Under the pieces are notes generated by a model, which made no database searches, was not told where the DNA came from, and worked only from the letters and a program-made list of their open reading frames with translations. Positions 22,460-34,394 of a stretch of 64,000 bases of DNA are shown here, one piece after another. Positions within the stretch are counted from its first letter, which is position 1, and each line of letters starts with the position of its first letter. The DNA lies in NCBI GenBank assembly GCA_001939145.1, contig LSRX01000717.1, positions 251,732 through 315,731 of the forward strand. The letters are read 5' to 3'. This DNA comes from Symbiodinium microadriaticum (Eukaryota; Sar; Dinophyceae; Suessiales; Symbiodiniaceae). Position numbers and translations under genes: made by a program.

Positions 22460-22790
22460 CAGATATGTATGTATGTGCTGATGTAGGTATGTATGCAGGC
22501 ATGCATTCATAGACGTGCATGTATGTATGTATGTATGTATGTATGTATGTGTGCGTGTATGTGTATGTATGTGTATGTATGCGTATGTATGTGTATGTAT
22601 GTGTATGTATGTGTATGTATGAGTATGTATGTGTATGTATGCATGTATGTATGTGTATGTATGTGCATGTATATGTATGTATGGGTATGTATGTGTATGT
22701 ATGTGTATGTATGTGTATGTATGTGTATGTATGTGTGTATGTATGTATGTATGTATGTATGTATGTATGTATGTATGTATGGTTTGTGGA
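22460..22790 (+). repeat. (ATGT)n microsatellite, about 330 bp
   Basis: Long run of GTATGTAT with regular substitutions giving a higher-order period of about 8-12 bp (GTGTATGTAT). All long frames here (Tyr-Val-Cys-Met and Tyr-Ile-His-Thr repeats) are artefacts of the repeat. Confidence 0.95.
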
Positions 22791-22849
22791 ACGGCCTGGA
22801 CATGATTTTGTCGGCTCTGTGCTGTTGGAAGCACACTGTTCTCCTACGT

Positions 22850-23110
22850 ATTCTCTCTCTCTCACTCTCTCTCTCTACGTACTCTTTCGCCAGGGCTATG
22901 GACAGGGCAAGTTCCCGTGTCCGCGCGCGAGTGCGCCCCCGTACGTTGCGGAGGAGAAACTAGGAAATACGCAAACTCCACAGGTTTCAGGAGGTTGAGA
23001 ATGCAAATTCCACGAGGCCACTCGTTGTGGGGGGCATGTCGTTACAGGAGTAGAGTACTCTCTCTCTTTCTCTGACGCTCCGACAGCTTCTGGTGGAAGA
23101 AGTTCGTCGT
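22850..23110 (+). repeat. TC-tract + GC-rich module (copy A)
   Basis: A CT dinucleotide tract is followed by GGGCTATGGACAGGGCAAG and a CGCGCGCGAGTGCGCCC core, then a less structured tail with CCACGAG/CTCGTTGTGG pairing. The same TC tract plus CG-alternating core recurs at 49.2, 52.5, 52.9 and 53.9 kb. Confidence 0.5.
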
Positions 23111-24249
23111 TTGGGGTTTCAGGCAGGTTTCAGGCTTCCGGACCTTAAAACTCCTGCGTTTCAGCTCTCACTCTCGCTCCTGTTTGGGGGGCCTCGACAG
23201 CCAACTCCTTAGGTCTCACGCCACGTCTTTTTGACCCGAGCTTCACAGACCAAGTGCACAACAACAAGGTTGCTTTTGGTCAGATTTGAGAGTGGCACCA
23301 ACAGTTCCCAGGCCAACGACAACGAGACAACTCTGCGCTGCATGAAGTCAATATTCAAAGCCGCCCACCCTCCCTCCCTCACATGATCTGCTAGCAACTC
23401 GCTGTCGTTGCCACCTGTGCGATGCCCCCATCGGACATGTTTACATGCCGCGAAGTTCCAGGCCCATCAAAGCCCGGTAGGGTAGTGATGCCGGCGCGTC
23501 ACCGGGATTTGCTTGAAACATGTCAAAACATGGGAGCATGCCAACGAGCTAGACATCCTTTTAGGGCGCGGGCTGAAACATACTTGGACGCGTCCACACC
23601 ATCCTCGGAGCAGGATCATATTGAACCTTCTCTGCTCAAGAAAGGATCTGCCAAATGAGAAATGAGGACATGGAAAACACAATCAATCACTGGGACACAC
23701 ACAATGTCTTTCATGACGGCGTCGACCTCGACTTCGCCCTTAAAAAGCTTCAACCTGTGCAGATTGGGAATCTCAGTTCTGCCGGGATCTCACTGCAGCC
23801 GCCTGTTCTGGAATCGCGTGACACGTGCGATGCTCTTGTCTCTGTTCCTGGGGATGTCGCCACAGGCACAAACATTCCCAGCGCACTGTTAGGTAGTTGA
23901 CGCAAGCCACGGACGAAGACAATTTGACCCACTGCCAAGTGAGGTAACTACTCGGACAGCTTATGAAGACCAAGCCAGACACAGAAGACAGCTTAGGCCA
24001 AGCGCCCTGTCATCTGTGAGCCGGAAGCCTGCCAGGAGATACATCTCAGACTTGGCCGCCCTGACTGTCAGCGGAGCAAACCGACAAGCCGGGTGCGCCT
24101 TCGCTGCTCGATTAAGCTTGCGCCTCGAAAGACAGCGTCGCAGCATGCACGTATGCGTTCCATGTGTGTCATGTAGCTCCCGAGGCCAAGGCAGTTCGAC
24201 CCGAGCCAATTCATCCCGCCTCAGCAACACAGGCACCACATGCACGACG
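23111..24249. other. No supported gene
   Basis: No recognised exon. Short frames on both strands; no repeats beyond a weak TC patch near 23060. Confidence 0.35.
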
Positions 24250-24345
24250 ACAGAGGACACACACACACACACGTGTACAAGCACACACGCGCACACGCAC
24301 ACACACACACGCACACCCGCGCACACACACACACACACACACTGA
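24250..24345 (+). repeat. (AC)n microsatellite
   Basis: Interrupted AC/CACG dinucleotide repeat of about 95 bp. Confidence 0.9.
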
Positions 24346-24436
24346 GTGAGAGGATATATGATAATATGTATAGCTCTCTATGTCTACTTTTGGCTCCCAC
24401 TGGGCAACGTCCGCGGACACTGTGTCTATAATATCT

Positions 24437-24556
24437 ACATATATATATATATATATGCATACATATGCATATACATAGATCCATATCCATTTCCATGTCC
24501 ATATACATATACATATACATGTACATATACATGTACATATACATATACATATATGT
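24437..24556. repeat. AT and CATATA microsatellite
   Basis: Alternating TA followed by (CATATA)n with CATGTA variants. Locally very AT-rich compared with the flanks. Confidence 0.9.
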
Positions 24557-26683
24557 AGACTCTTTGATAGGTGAAGGCAGGGTTGAAGCCAACTTTCTCT
24601 GCCCTTCCTGACCAGCCTTGGTTCTGCAGCGTGTTTGGCTGATGAAGAACGACTATTCTGCTACTCTAGAGGGTGGTGATGATGAGAAACGCGATGACAT
24701 GATGATTTTGACGCGAATGTGTGTCAGACACATTCGCAAACGAAAACAAGATTACATGATTCGTGCACTGGGTATGGCTTGCCCCTGCATCGGACGCAGG
24801 GAGGAATGGAACGGCACGAAATGAGAGCAATGGGGATAAGGTGCCAGCTGCTGAAGTGTGGAGGATTGGCCTCGTCCTTGCAATGCACAGTACCCTTGCA
24901 GCAGACCTCTGGCACAGTGCCCGTCGCTAGCCGAGGTAGAATGGAGTGAGTGGAAACGGCCAGACATGGGACATCAATCATGGTGAAGTTACCTATCAGT
25001 AATGGTTGCGGTGTATGGTCGCCAAGCCAATGACCATTGCATGCATATGCAAACACGCCCGTTCAGGAAAGCAAAAGCGCTGCACGGCAAAGATGGCGTA
25101 CATTGTGTCGCATTAAGCGCTGTCCAACCGATGCTTCCCCCACCATCTCATGGATTTGTTGCGTTGGTCGAGCATGGCAGACCTGACGACCCTGCATTGC
25201 CTTTCCGGCCATGTCACTGCAGAATCGGGCCTTCACCCCATGTCCAATTCCTTCCGATGCGCACACACAGAAAGCGACCAAAACAATTAAACATGGAAGG
25301 GGGCAAATGGAAGATCGACAGGCAGACAAAATTGAGTACACGTTCATACCCCAATCGTGCACACGTACACGGCTTTGAAATTGAAGCCACTTAGTGTTAG
25401 TTGGAAAGTTCCAAAGCAAACTCCGCAGTGCCCGGCTCGTCGTCTGCATACTTCTGTCTGGCTTCCTCCGCCCTCGGTCGCCAGCTTTATCCGACGCACG
25501 ACATATCAGACAAGGAATGGAATGCCCAAAAGTAAAGCAAAAACTAAGGAATTGGCAACTTTGCTTTCGGATCGTCTGCTTTTTCGGCAGCCTTGTTGGC
25601 TTCCTGTTCAGCGACACAAACACAGAATGGCTCTGGGATGGACCAAATACTCTGCAAGTGGTCATTACTTTCTGCCTTGGTCTCAACCTTCGGGTCAGTC
25701 TTTGCGGACTTCCCATCCTTCTGACTGCCTGCCTTCACAGATGGCCCAAGCAAACTGTATCTTCCAGTCGCTCCGTGATTCCAGGCCGGGGATGATTGGC
25801 AGGCATGGACAGGCTAGGACTTGAAACCCAGTCCATCAGTACCCAGTTATTTTTGCCGGAGCGTGTAGAGGTTAGAGTGTGGCCGAAGCACAACATCAGG
25901 CAAATGCAGAGGATGGCAATGGAAAAGCCTTGGTACCATGCCGGGAAAATCTAGCCTCGGCAAAGGTGGATATCGCAAAACAACCAAGACTTGGAGAACA
26001 ACACACAAATACACACATGATCATGATTTTGATGAGCGCGCCAGACTACGCCAGAATCACTTCGACTCGACTCATGAACGTTCTGGAGAAAGCGTAACCA
26101 CGCAACAGTATACGCCATTGCCGACATTCTCGGTCCCAACGCCGAAGCCGAAGCAAGGGGAAAAACGCCTTCCCCTTTTCTGCATCTTTCTTCGGCTCTG
26201 CCTGGCAAGGCAGCTTGTTGCACGAGCTGTGATCGCAGCAAGAAAAATACGTTTCAACTTGCCTTGGCGCCTGCCTTGCCCATTCCAAGGCCTCGGTTAA
26301 AGAAGGCCCTGCAACCCGTGCCTGCCATGGCTCAGGAATCTGAGCTGCCGGCGCAGGGCCCCGTCACAAGCACAGTGCTCCTACTCGGACTTAGGTTAGT
26401 CTTGGCATTGCATGGAGGCTTTTTCTTGAGGCTCTGTGCTCGTCTGGGCTTTTGGGCTGTGTTGGGCGTGGCGTCTGAAATCATCTCGTTTCTGTGAGGG
26501 CATGTGGGTAGCAAGCTGCTGGCTTGCCTGCTTGGGCTCAACTACAATTGTCCCTGCTGCAGGCATGATGCATTGGCGAAACACCCACGAAGCTGCTGAC
26601 TTGCAAGCGGTGCAAGCATGCAGGCACTTGAAGGGAAGCCGGGCAGCCGCAAGCGGCATGCATTTTGCAGTACCAGCCAGTAG
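24557..26683. other. Unresolved region with one possible exon
   Basis: Mostly unassignable. A minus-strand segment at 25740-25550 reads a Lys/Glu/Asp-rich, protein-like stretch (KTDPKVETKAESNDHLQ, then KAAEKADDPKAK) that could be an exon of unknown function. Opposing frames are also open. Confidence 0.25.
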
Positions 26684-26965
26684 TCATCTTTCCGAAATTG
26701 CTGCAGCTGCACCATAAACCTTAGCTAGCAACATCTTGACACATCGGCTGCCCAGCCAAGCTTTGCATGCGGATGCATGCGGCCTCCCGAGGGAAGCTGC
26801 CAGGGCAGCAATTTCGGACCAGAGTGTATCTTCGACGTCAAGGAAAAGGAAGATGGCACCCGGCCGCGCCGCCTCCGCATTGTCAGCTGAACTCGCACAA
26901 GCGATTCCCAGGTGGCCTGGAGCAAAGTTGACAGCAGCCCAAAGTCGCTTGACCGGAGAGTTTCC
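26684..26965 (-). CDS. Hypothetical exon
   Basis: Minus-strand protein-like sequence in two frames: ETLRSSDFGLLSTLLQATWE (from about 26965), then FLFLDVEDTLWSEIAALAAS with SRCVKMLLAKVYG to about 26684. A frame change inside suggests two exons or a decayed gene. No family recognised. Confidence 0.25.
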   Translation of the reverse strand, partial: GNSPVKRLWAAVNFAPGHLGIACASSADNAEAARPGAIFLFLDVEDTLWSEIAALAASLGRPHASACKAWLGSRCVKMLLAKVYGAAAAISER

Positions 26966-27723
26966 ACATTCTCGTGTAGTACCTGCGTCGGCCGTTTCTT
27001 CGCGCTCAGCTTGACTCATGTTTGACGTCCAGACTTGACTCTGCAGTACACTCCACCCGGAAACCAGAAGTGGTTCCAGATGCAATGCTGAGCCCGACCG
27101 TGTTGCCGTGGAGCCCTGCCTAATCTCTGAATTCCGACGACTGTGGCTTAGCAATCTGCGAGCCGGGCAAGGCAAGTTGATGAGGCATTGAAATCATGAA
27201 GACCGTGCAGATTCGGCCTTTACCCAGATGCGTAAGCACTTGATGCCGGGAGAAGCTGCAGACGGAACCTGTGTAAATTAAGTTAACTACACCCAACCCC
27301 CGAGACCCTGTTAGATGATGAATATTAATAGGCATGCAACCCTGTAACCGTTGAACATCCACTGCATTGCAACCCATGAATTGGAATCTGGATCTCAAAA
27401 GAAGAGGTTCAAATCCCAAGCGGCGCACATAAGAAAAAATGAAGACATCGGTGTCTTCAGGAGACGGCACTCCCGCCACCAACCTCTTGCTAAGCAGCTG
27501 GCCTGTGCACAAGTCGACCGTGTTGAAAACCCTTCAAATCGAGCATCCTCTGAGTAAACGAAGTAGCACTGCCTTGATGGAAGTACAGGTCCGTCCGCGG
27601 CCTCTCAGCTTCAGAATGCCAGAGCCTGATGAACAAGAGCGGAGATTCTCGAAAAGATCTCACAGTGCAGAGTAGACAATGCGGGGCAACAACGAGACAG
27701 CTGAGACACTGTAGCACTGCTTG

Positions 27724-27955
27724 AAGCCGCAGAATAGTCTCGGACCAAGCATCTTCGCAGTCCACGACATGATGCTCCAGGTGCACCGGCCATCCTTCCA
27801 GCCCTGCATAGACAGCAATTCCTCGCAAGCTTTGGGGAAGCTGGCCATTGACTGCTGCCACGTCTGCGCGTCTTGCGACTTGCGGTCTGCAGTCCTAGTG
27901 CTGCTATCCCAGGACCTCCACCAATGTCCACCACAATGCACGACTCCTCTGTGAA
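27724..27955 (-). CDS. SAM-dependent methyltransferase-like exon(s)
   Basis: The frame near 27955-27890 reads CIVVDIGGGPGIAALGLQ. A hydrophobic strand ending in Asp and a G-G-G-x-G turn is motif I of class I S-adenosylmethionine methyltransferases. About 25 codons on, in another frame, GIAVYAGLEGWPVHLEHHV (27825-27770) could be the following strand and helix, with an intron between. Substrate is unknown. Motif I alone is short, and the G-rich turn could arise by chance, so this is a moderate call. The next minus-strand feature is a PPR gene, probably separate. Confidence 0.35.
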
Positions 27956-28179
27956 GGCAAGACTTGCGGGCAAAATCTGCTACATCCACAGCTCCTTGTC
28001 TGCAAGGCCATGCGTGAGGGCTTCCGGCCCGAAGAGCACGCAGGCAACTTGGGCGCAGCGTTCTTTCTCGAAGACTTTATTTCGGATGTATCCTCGCACA
28101 GGGGCCGCAGGTGCCCATGCTGGACCAAGCAATTGGCTTTCAGACCTCCAAACATACCCAAGCTAATGCACCGTCACTG

Positions 28180-28739
28180 CGCCCTCTCCAGCATGGGCAC
28201 CCATGTCAGAATAGTCCAACGGATCGGGGCGACGAAGCTTCCTGAGTTCGGAAAGATTGAATGTTCTGTGGCAAGATACCAAGAGAGGATGACAATCACA
28301 AGGTCTCGCCACTTGTGTGAGTCTAGTCCATGCAAACTCAGCCGAGATCTTCAGCTTTTTTCGCAGTCTCCTCCAGTTCTCGTACTGCGTCTCCGGGAAC
28401 GAATCCAGCCACTGCCTGCAACGTACAAGCCAAAGACTTCCTGAAACAAACGGAAAACAACCGGATATGGTTTGGTTTTTTTCTGAAGGAGGTTACAAGT
28501 ACCAGACAGATTTTCCGCCTGGTCAACTCCTTGCTGGTACGCGCATGCGCTTGGTACCAGCTGATATCTTCGGCAAAGGTGTGCATCAAGCGCCGTCTCA
28601 ATGGCAGCAAGAAGCCTCAAAAAGACAAGCGCAAAAATGAGCGCGGCTAGCAGGGACGCGCCTCCATCTTCGAGCACCGCTTCCCTCAAAGCAGGCCATT
28701 CCTTGGTGTCTAGTACCGAACAGCGGAAGTCCGAACGTC
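28180..28739. other. Unresolved; possible minus-strand exon
   Basis: The minus strand near 28400-28330 reads YENWRRLRKKLKISAEF and continues open, but a second frame is also open and neither matches a family I know. Confidence 0.2.
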
Positions 28740-29393
28740 TGCTCTTTCAGGCAAGTAACGGCGTCAGTTGCATAGTGGGCCAACATGTTGGCAAATTGGC
28801 AGATGTCAACTTGCAACGAATGCTGACGCATGCGCCGCAGCTGCTGCACCATGCAGGAGGCCGTGGATTGATCGTGATGCTCCTGCCAAAACTCAATGAC
28901 TACATCTACACAGAAATGCAAGCAAGGGATTCGTGAAGTCGCCCAAGAATGCCATGCTTGTGGGCGACTTGGGGCTATGCCTTCTCGAAAGCCGGTGCCG
29001 GGCTCGAGCACCGTCAGGCGTGACCCAACCCCCTTCTGTTTCTTCTCTCACCGGATTCTTCCGGGCTTCGACGTCCAGGACGAGCTGGTGAAGATGTTAC
29101 ACTGTTTGGCACAAGCTAGGAAGGGAACCCGCAGCATCAGCACCAGTCGGGTAAACAAGGAATGGCTGTGTATGGGCATGATCAGCAGACACCTGAGCAG
29201 CCGCAAAGTAGGTAAACGGCTCGGTGGGCACTCCGGCGGATGCCATGCGCTGCAGCAACTGAACAGAAACCTGGCGAATTGAGACGAGCGTTGCCAAGAG
29301 GTCAAGACTGACTCTCACCTTCCAGCACTCCCATGGACTCCTTGCCTCCCAGTGTCCTCGACTGCAGGACCAAAGGGCCGAATTGAAGAACTT
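28740..29393 (-). CDS. Pentatricopeptide repeat (PPR) protein exons
   Basis: PPR proteins bind organellar RNA and are numerous in dinoflagellates. At 29393 the minus strand reads KFFNSALWSCSRGHWE. It then resumes after a 75-bp interval with VSVQLLQRMASAGVPTEPFT, giving the PPR pattern F-N-x-x-I/L-x-x-C-x-x-x-x-x-W-x-x-A-L-x-L-L-x-x-M. The interval runs GCAAGGAG to CGCCAG, a GC-AG intron. Further downstream, at 28930-28740, VQQLRRMRQHSLQVDICQFA gives another repeat-like segment. Targeting signal and full repeat number are not visible. Confidence 0.55.
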
Positions 29394-29493
29394 TCGGTCC
29401 GGCGCCTCCTGTGAGTGCTGCCTCGCACATGCAGCTTGAAGCTCCAGAGCTTGTGAGTATTCGAAGACGGCGTCAGGCTTGCGTGAACGCAAG

Positions 29494-30060
29494 GGGTGAT
29501 AGGGACGCTGGAAGAAACCGATTCCGAACTGCCACCCATCACATCGGAGTATGCCCGTTTAGTTTATTCCTAGATGCTGTCAATCGCTGCTGTCATGTTG
29601 CATGTCTTCCAGCATGGGGAGGGCCACATGCCAGCACCGTGCTCTCCGAGCTACGCTCATCACCTTGACAAGGCAAGGCATGTCGGCACTGATAAACTAT
29701 CGGCTACAAGGCCCAAAATGCAAAGTTTCACGCAGAGCTGAAGCTAAGCATCATGCAGCCGTGTAAACTCCTCAGCTGAGAACTGAGAACTAGCAGTAAC
29801 TAGCGTGTCTCCCGAGTTGCAGTTAAAATCCGCAGTATATCGGATATCGCAGAATGCGAGAATCGTGAACCCGGAAGGCCCTTTCAAGAGTTCTCCGTGA
29901 ATGTTATGTCGAAAGACGTCTCCGTTCATCGCGTCACATTCTGCACGATCAGCGCTTGCGCACGTCGGCGCGCACAAATCATATACCACGATCTTGATGG
30001 TTCAACTTGCGTTCGCATGCGAATTACCGTATACAGCCTGTAATTATACATGAACCTCAA
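29494..30060. other. No supported gene
   Basis: Intergenic-looking sequence. No recognised motif. Confidence 0.4.
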
Positions 30061-30065
30061 GTCTT

Positions 30066-30112
30066 GTCTCTCTCTCTCCCTCTCTCTGTGACTCTCTTTC
30101 TCTAATTCAACA
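30066..30112 (+). repeat. (TC)n tract
   Basis: Short CT-rich microsatellite, followed by AACACAGGAGGGTTCGCGAG. It could be a weak relative of the TC-tract modules, but the GC core is not convincing. Confidence 0.5.
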
Positions 30113-31599
30113 CAGGAGGGTTCGCGAGTGAATCGAAGAGGGCGTAACAAACATTTCATTTTCCAGTGTAGTCCCTTTTGTAGCATAATTCACTATGTTT
30201 CACTCCGTGACATGTAGGCTCAAGGAGACCGTAGACAGCCCAACGCCGTCTGTGGAAAAGTCAAAGAGAGATCCGGTGATTCAAGGGAACCTTAAAATTT
30301 GGTTTATTAAAACTTTCAGTAAGCCAGCTGAAAGGGCTCTTTCTCCAAGCGAGACTGTTCCTTGACAGGGAGACGAAAGCAAAATCAACCCTGTCTAACG
30401 TAACCTAAAGTAATCCAATGACAACCCTACCCAACCACCCTATTATTGTATAAATCCTGGGGTACCTGAGGGTTCAGGACCTTCAAATCTAAACATACCC
30501 ATCAGGTAACCCGACCCAACCTAACCCGGCCTAGTCAAGCCAACCCGGGGCCCCAACGCAGCAGATTAGGTGAGGTTGTGTAATTCAAGCCTAAGCTAAC
30601 CCCAACCCAGGAAACCCCACATGTAACAGCCACATGTATCTAAAATAACCCAAGCTACCTTGCTCTACCCAAATATAAACTAATGCAACCGGCCCTAACC
30701 CCTGACCTAGCCTAACCTATCCTCATCTGAGCCGGCGTACTCTGACCTGCCCCGATCTGAGCTAACTCAGCCTTAATCCATAGTAGTTGATTTTATTTAG
30801 GGCAGTCCAAGAGCAACGAAACCAAACCTGATCTAATATCACATCAAACCAGTTAACCCGACCTGACCGAGCCTCAACTGCTCAAGTAGTGGTAGAGGCT
30901 AGGTTAGCGCAAATCAAGACAGGTCAGGGTAGGTTGGCTCAGACCTGTCTTGATTACGTTAGGTTGGGTCAAAATGCATCAGATTAGGTCAGCACAGCTT
31001 AGGCTAGGTGTGGTGCGGTCAGATTAAAATAGCTTAGGTGAGATTCAGGTTTAGTTATATTATAATATATTGGGCAGATACGGATCTCGCCAACCGCACC
31101 GGACTTTAACCAATCAGAAACCCGAATCTGAATGCAATCTAACCTAACCTCGTCTTAGCACTATCCGGAGATCACCCCAATGGACCAATCCGCCCCCAAC
31201 AGCCCTAACCCCAACCTACAGCAACCCAACCTCAGCTAATCTAATAGAAATCCAGGGGAAGCCAGCGCCACGCTGTTGGTTACGCTGAACAAACTACCGA
31301 TGCCCGGTAATAACTCTGACAGGAGTGCGGTCCTCCACATGTGTCTTCCACGCATCGATCAAGTCGCCACAAAGCTTCCGCTTCGAAGGCTGTCTATCCA
31401 AAAACGACCGCCGAGCCTGCTTCACCTCCTCAGGGCGACCGAACCTAACCTAAACGAATCCGAAACCCGGATCTGAATCCAATCTAACCACAACTACTCT
31501 TACCACACAGGAAAATCCACCTGGTGGAACCCAACCTCATCTAATCTAACAAATAACGACCATACCAAAAGAAAGCCAAGCAAAAAAAAAGCTGCCTTC

Positions 31600-32019
31600 T
31601 TAGGAGGGTCTATCATCGACAGACAAAGCTGGTTGGTGCAAGAGGTGGGCGTGAGCTTGGAGCGGCGGCATATGCGCCACAGCTTGGGCGACCTCCTCTC
31701 TCTTTTGCTTGCGAACAGCAGCCTCGTCTTGAGCCGGATGCTCGCCGTGACCAAACCAAATACAGTCTGCACCCTCGCCCTCGCCCTCGCCCTGAGCATG
31801 CAAATCCCAACGCCATCTGTATTTGCAGCCTTGCAAGCAAGTGCATAACCCCCAAGCTTTGCAATCATCGCCCGCAGCAGTCACTTTGGTAACTCGGCCA
31901 GACTTGCCGGCGCTGTGGATCCAGTCTGACAACCTTTGCTTGATCTCTGGCTCTGTCGCCTCGGATAAAACGATTTGCAACGGCTCTTCGACGCGCTCCC
32001 ATGTCACTGTTTTGGGCAT
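31600..32019 (-). CDS. Zinc-finger, transposase-like N-terminal fragment
   Basis: A clean minus-strand ATG frame of 139 codons inside the satellite block. After an N-terminal helical part (VEEPLQIVLSEATEPEIKQR) comes GLCTCLQGCKYRWRWDL, a Gly/Glu linker and FGHGEHPAQDE. That Cys-x(n)-Cys followed by His-x-x-His arrangement, then a helical tail, recalls the FLYWCH/WRKY-GCM1 zinc fingers at the N-terminus of MULE-type transposases. No DDE catalytic domain is seen downstream. The family is uncertain, but the composition argues for a real gene. Confidence 0.4.
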   Translation of the reverse strand: MPKTVTWERVEEPLQIVLSEATEPEIKQRLSDWIHSAGKSGRVTKVTAAGDDCKAWGLCTCLQGCKYRWRWDLHAQGEGEGEGADCIWFGHGEHPAQDEAAVRKQKREEVAQAVAHMPPLQAHAHLLHQPALSVDDRPS

Positions 32020-32202
32020 GGCAGCGAGGTCTCCCTGATGTTTTTCGATATGTTTTAGATTAGGTTCTAAAACTCAATCCGATGTCGGCTGACGGGGTCA
32101 AACTCAGGCATGGAGTTGCATAGGTCAGGCAGGTTGTGATCGGAACCTTGGCTTGGGGCCGACTGGGTTGCATAAGTTGCATGGGTTGGCTCATCACACT
32201 TG

Positions 32203-33250
32203 CTCCGTTCCTGCGTCTGGCATCGCGGTGAAGGTTTCGTCCGGGTGGCTTTCAAGTGTCTAGTGGGGTTGGCTTAGGATCTACGGCTCAGGGTTTACCT
32301 TAACCCCGACAACCTTACGGGTCTAGGGTTTAGGGTTCCGGGGTTTGGGGTCTGGGGCTTGGGGTCTGGGTTAGGGTTCAGGGTCGAGCCCTCATGCGTA
32401 TTCTCCGTCAAGGGAGGCAGGTCTGGGGTAAGGGTATATAGGGTCACGCCCTCATGCGTATTTTCCGTCAAGGGAGGCAGGCTGTAATCATCAGGGCACT
32501 AGATACTATTGTAAGTCATTAACCATATGTGGGCTTTGTACCTAGACATAGATATATATATATATATAGATAGATATATTTTATATATATATATATATAG
32601 ATATAGATATATATACATAGATATATATATATATATATATAGATATTAAAGCTTAAAAGGGTCAATTTTCAGGGTCAAGATAGGGTCGTGGGAAATTAAA
32701 CCGCTGAGGAAGAATAACTTCGGACCACAATCGTCAGTTCCCTGATAGGGTTTTTTTCCTAGGGTTAGGGTTTTAGCGTTTGCAAGGTCTCGGGTTTGGG
32801 GTCTGGAGCTTGGGGTTCTGGGCTAGGGTTTTTGGTTGGGCCCCATGTGAGATATTTTTCAAGGGAGATGGGCTTTGATACTCATGGGACTACACGGATT
32901 GCCTTTGGGCACAACCTCAGCTACCCACCTCTAGCCCCCCCCCTATCCAGATAACACCCGGCCTTAGCGTGCCGCAGTCAACCAGACGCGCGCAACCAAA
33001 CTTGCTCCGTTCCTGCCTTTGGCATCGCGGTTCAGGTTTCGTTCGAGCGGTGTTCGGGTGTCTAGTGGGGTTGGCTTAGCGTCTACGGCTCAACATTTCT
33101 AGGGTTTAGGGTTCCAGGGTTCGGGGTCTGGGGCTTCGGGTCCAGGGGTAAGGTTCAGGGCGAGGCCCTCAGGCGTATTCTGTCAAGGGAGGCGGGTTGT
33201 ATTAATCAGGGCATTAGATTGATTACGATTGGCCACAACGTCGCCAACTC
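32203..33250. repeat. Duplicated TTTAGGG-like G-rich module
   Basis: Two related copies begin CTTGCTCCGTTCCTGC (32203 and 33000) and run on for about 250-320 bp through GTCTAGTGGGGTTGGCTTAG. Then come degenerate telomere-like units (GGGTTTAGGGTTC) and a conserved CCCTCATGCGTATT-TCAAGGGAGG segment. Single copies of the last segment recur at 32445, 32845 and 33790. Confidence 0.7.
32544..32648. repeat. AT/ATAG microsatellite
   Basis: About 105 bp of TATA with ATAGAT interruptions, lying between the two G-rich modules. Confidence 0.9.
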
Positions 33251-34394
33251 CACCCTTGGCCGAACAGAACCGAACCTAAGACAACTTAATACGACTCAAC
33301 CTAACAAAACCTAACATAACCCAACCCAACCTATACTAACCCGACCTAACCTAGCCTAACTGATACTGGCGTGACCTAAATTAATCTAACCTGATCTTGA
33401 TTACTATACAATTAAGTAATAGAACCGAACAAACTCTAAGAGAACTTAACTCGACCTAACCTAATCTAAATCAATCTCAATTAGCCTAAACTAACTTACG
33501 CTAACCTAACCTGATTCAAGCTAATCCAACCTAACCTATGTGGGCGTCATCTAAACTAACCTAGCCCAACCCAATCTAATCCAATCTAAGAAACCGACCG
33601 AAAGTTCCACCTTATCTAATCTAATCCAACCTAACCTGACCTAACCCAACCTAACCTAACCTAACCTAACCAATATGATTGCTATGATAAGTCTTATTAT
33701 TCTTCTTCTTACTATTCTTATTCTGAAATTCTGAGTATGATTGTTGGTGTCTGCGGCTTCGGGTTTGGGGCTAGGGTTTTTGGTTACGCCCTAGTGCGTA
33801 ATCTTTTTCAAGGGAGATGGGCTTTGATACTCACGGGAATACATTGCTTATCATTGGCCACAACCTCAGCTAACCCACCTCTAGCGGAACCTCTAGCCCG
33901 GACCCTGCCCAGACGAGACCCGGCCTCAGGCTGCCGCCGCCCACCAGACACGGACAAGCTTGAACGTTCTCTCCCGAGCCTGTAACCCGCTCTTTCGAAT
34001 CTCTCCGACAGCGGATTGTACATGGCGATCTGCTTTTTTTGTCACCTGAGCGAAATGCACAATCCGATGTTTATGTCCTTGCCAAATACTGTTTCCAGAA
34101 GGGCTCGCAAGGGTGTAAATGCTCTCGATATTTGAACTATTGCAGGCACGTCACGCATACGCTGTTCCGCTTGTCGTACCGCCCCGACCAAGCACATACT
34201 GTGCAGATGGCCACCCTGGAGGGGGCCATCTGCACCTGGTGGAAGCCGAGCCCCCGGGCCCAGTCCACAATCGCGGAGTCCTCATGTTCAGAAATATCTA
34301 TGTGTTGTGAAATTTAATTTGCTTTAGTTAAGAATACGGTAAAACTACGGCCAGTCTTCATGGATCTTCATACCATATGTTGTGCAGAAGCTGT

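Noticed and set aside
22460-22790. CRISPR-like periodic array
   Set aside because: There are no unique spacers; it is a simple microsatellite in eukaryotic DNA.
22376-22998. Long frames of Tyr-Val-Cys-Met or Tyr-Ile-His-Thr repeats
   Set aside because: Direct translation of the ATGT microsatellite on each strand.
24016-24592. Thr-His and Val-Cys repeat frames
   Set aside because: Translation of AC and CATATA microsatellites.
27405-27425. GGTTCAAATCC, resembling a tRNA T-loop/B box
   Set aside because: No A box at the right distance and no acceptor or anticodon stem can be paired around it.
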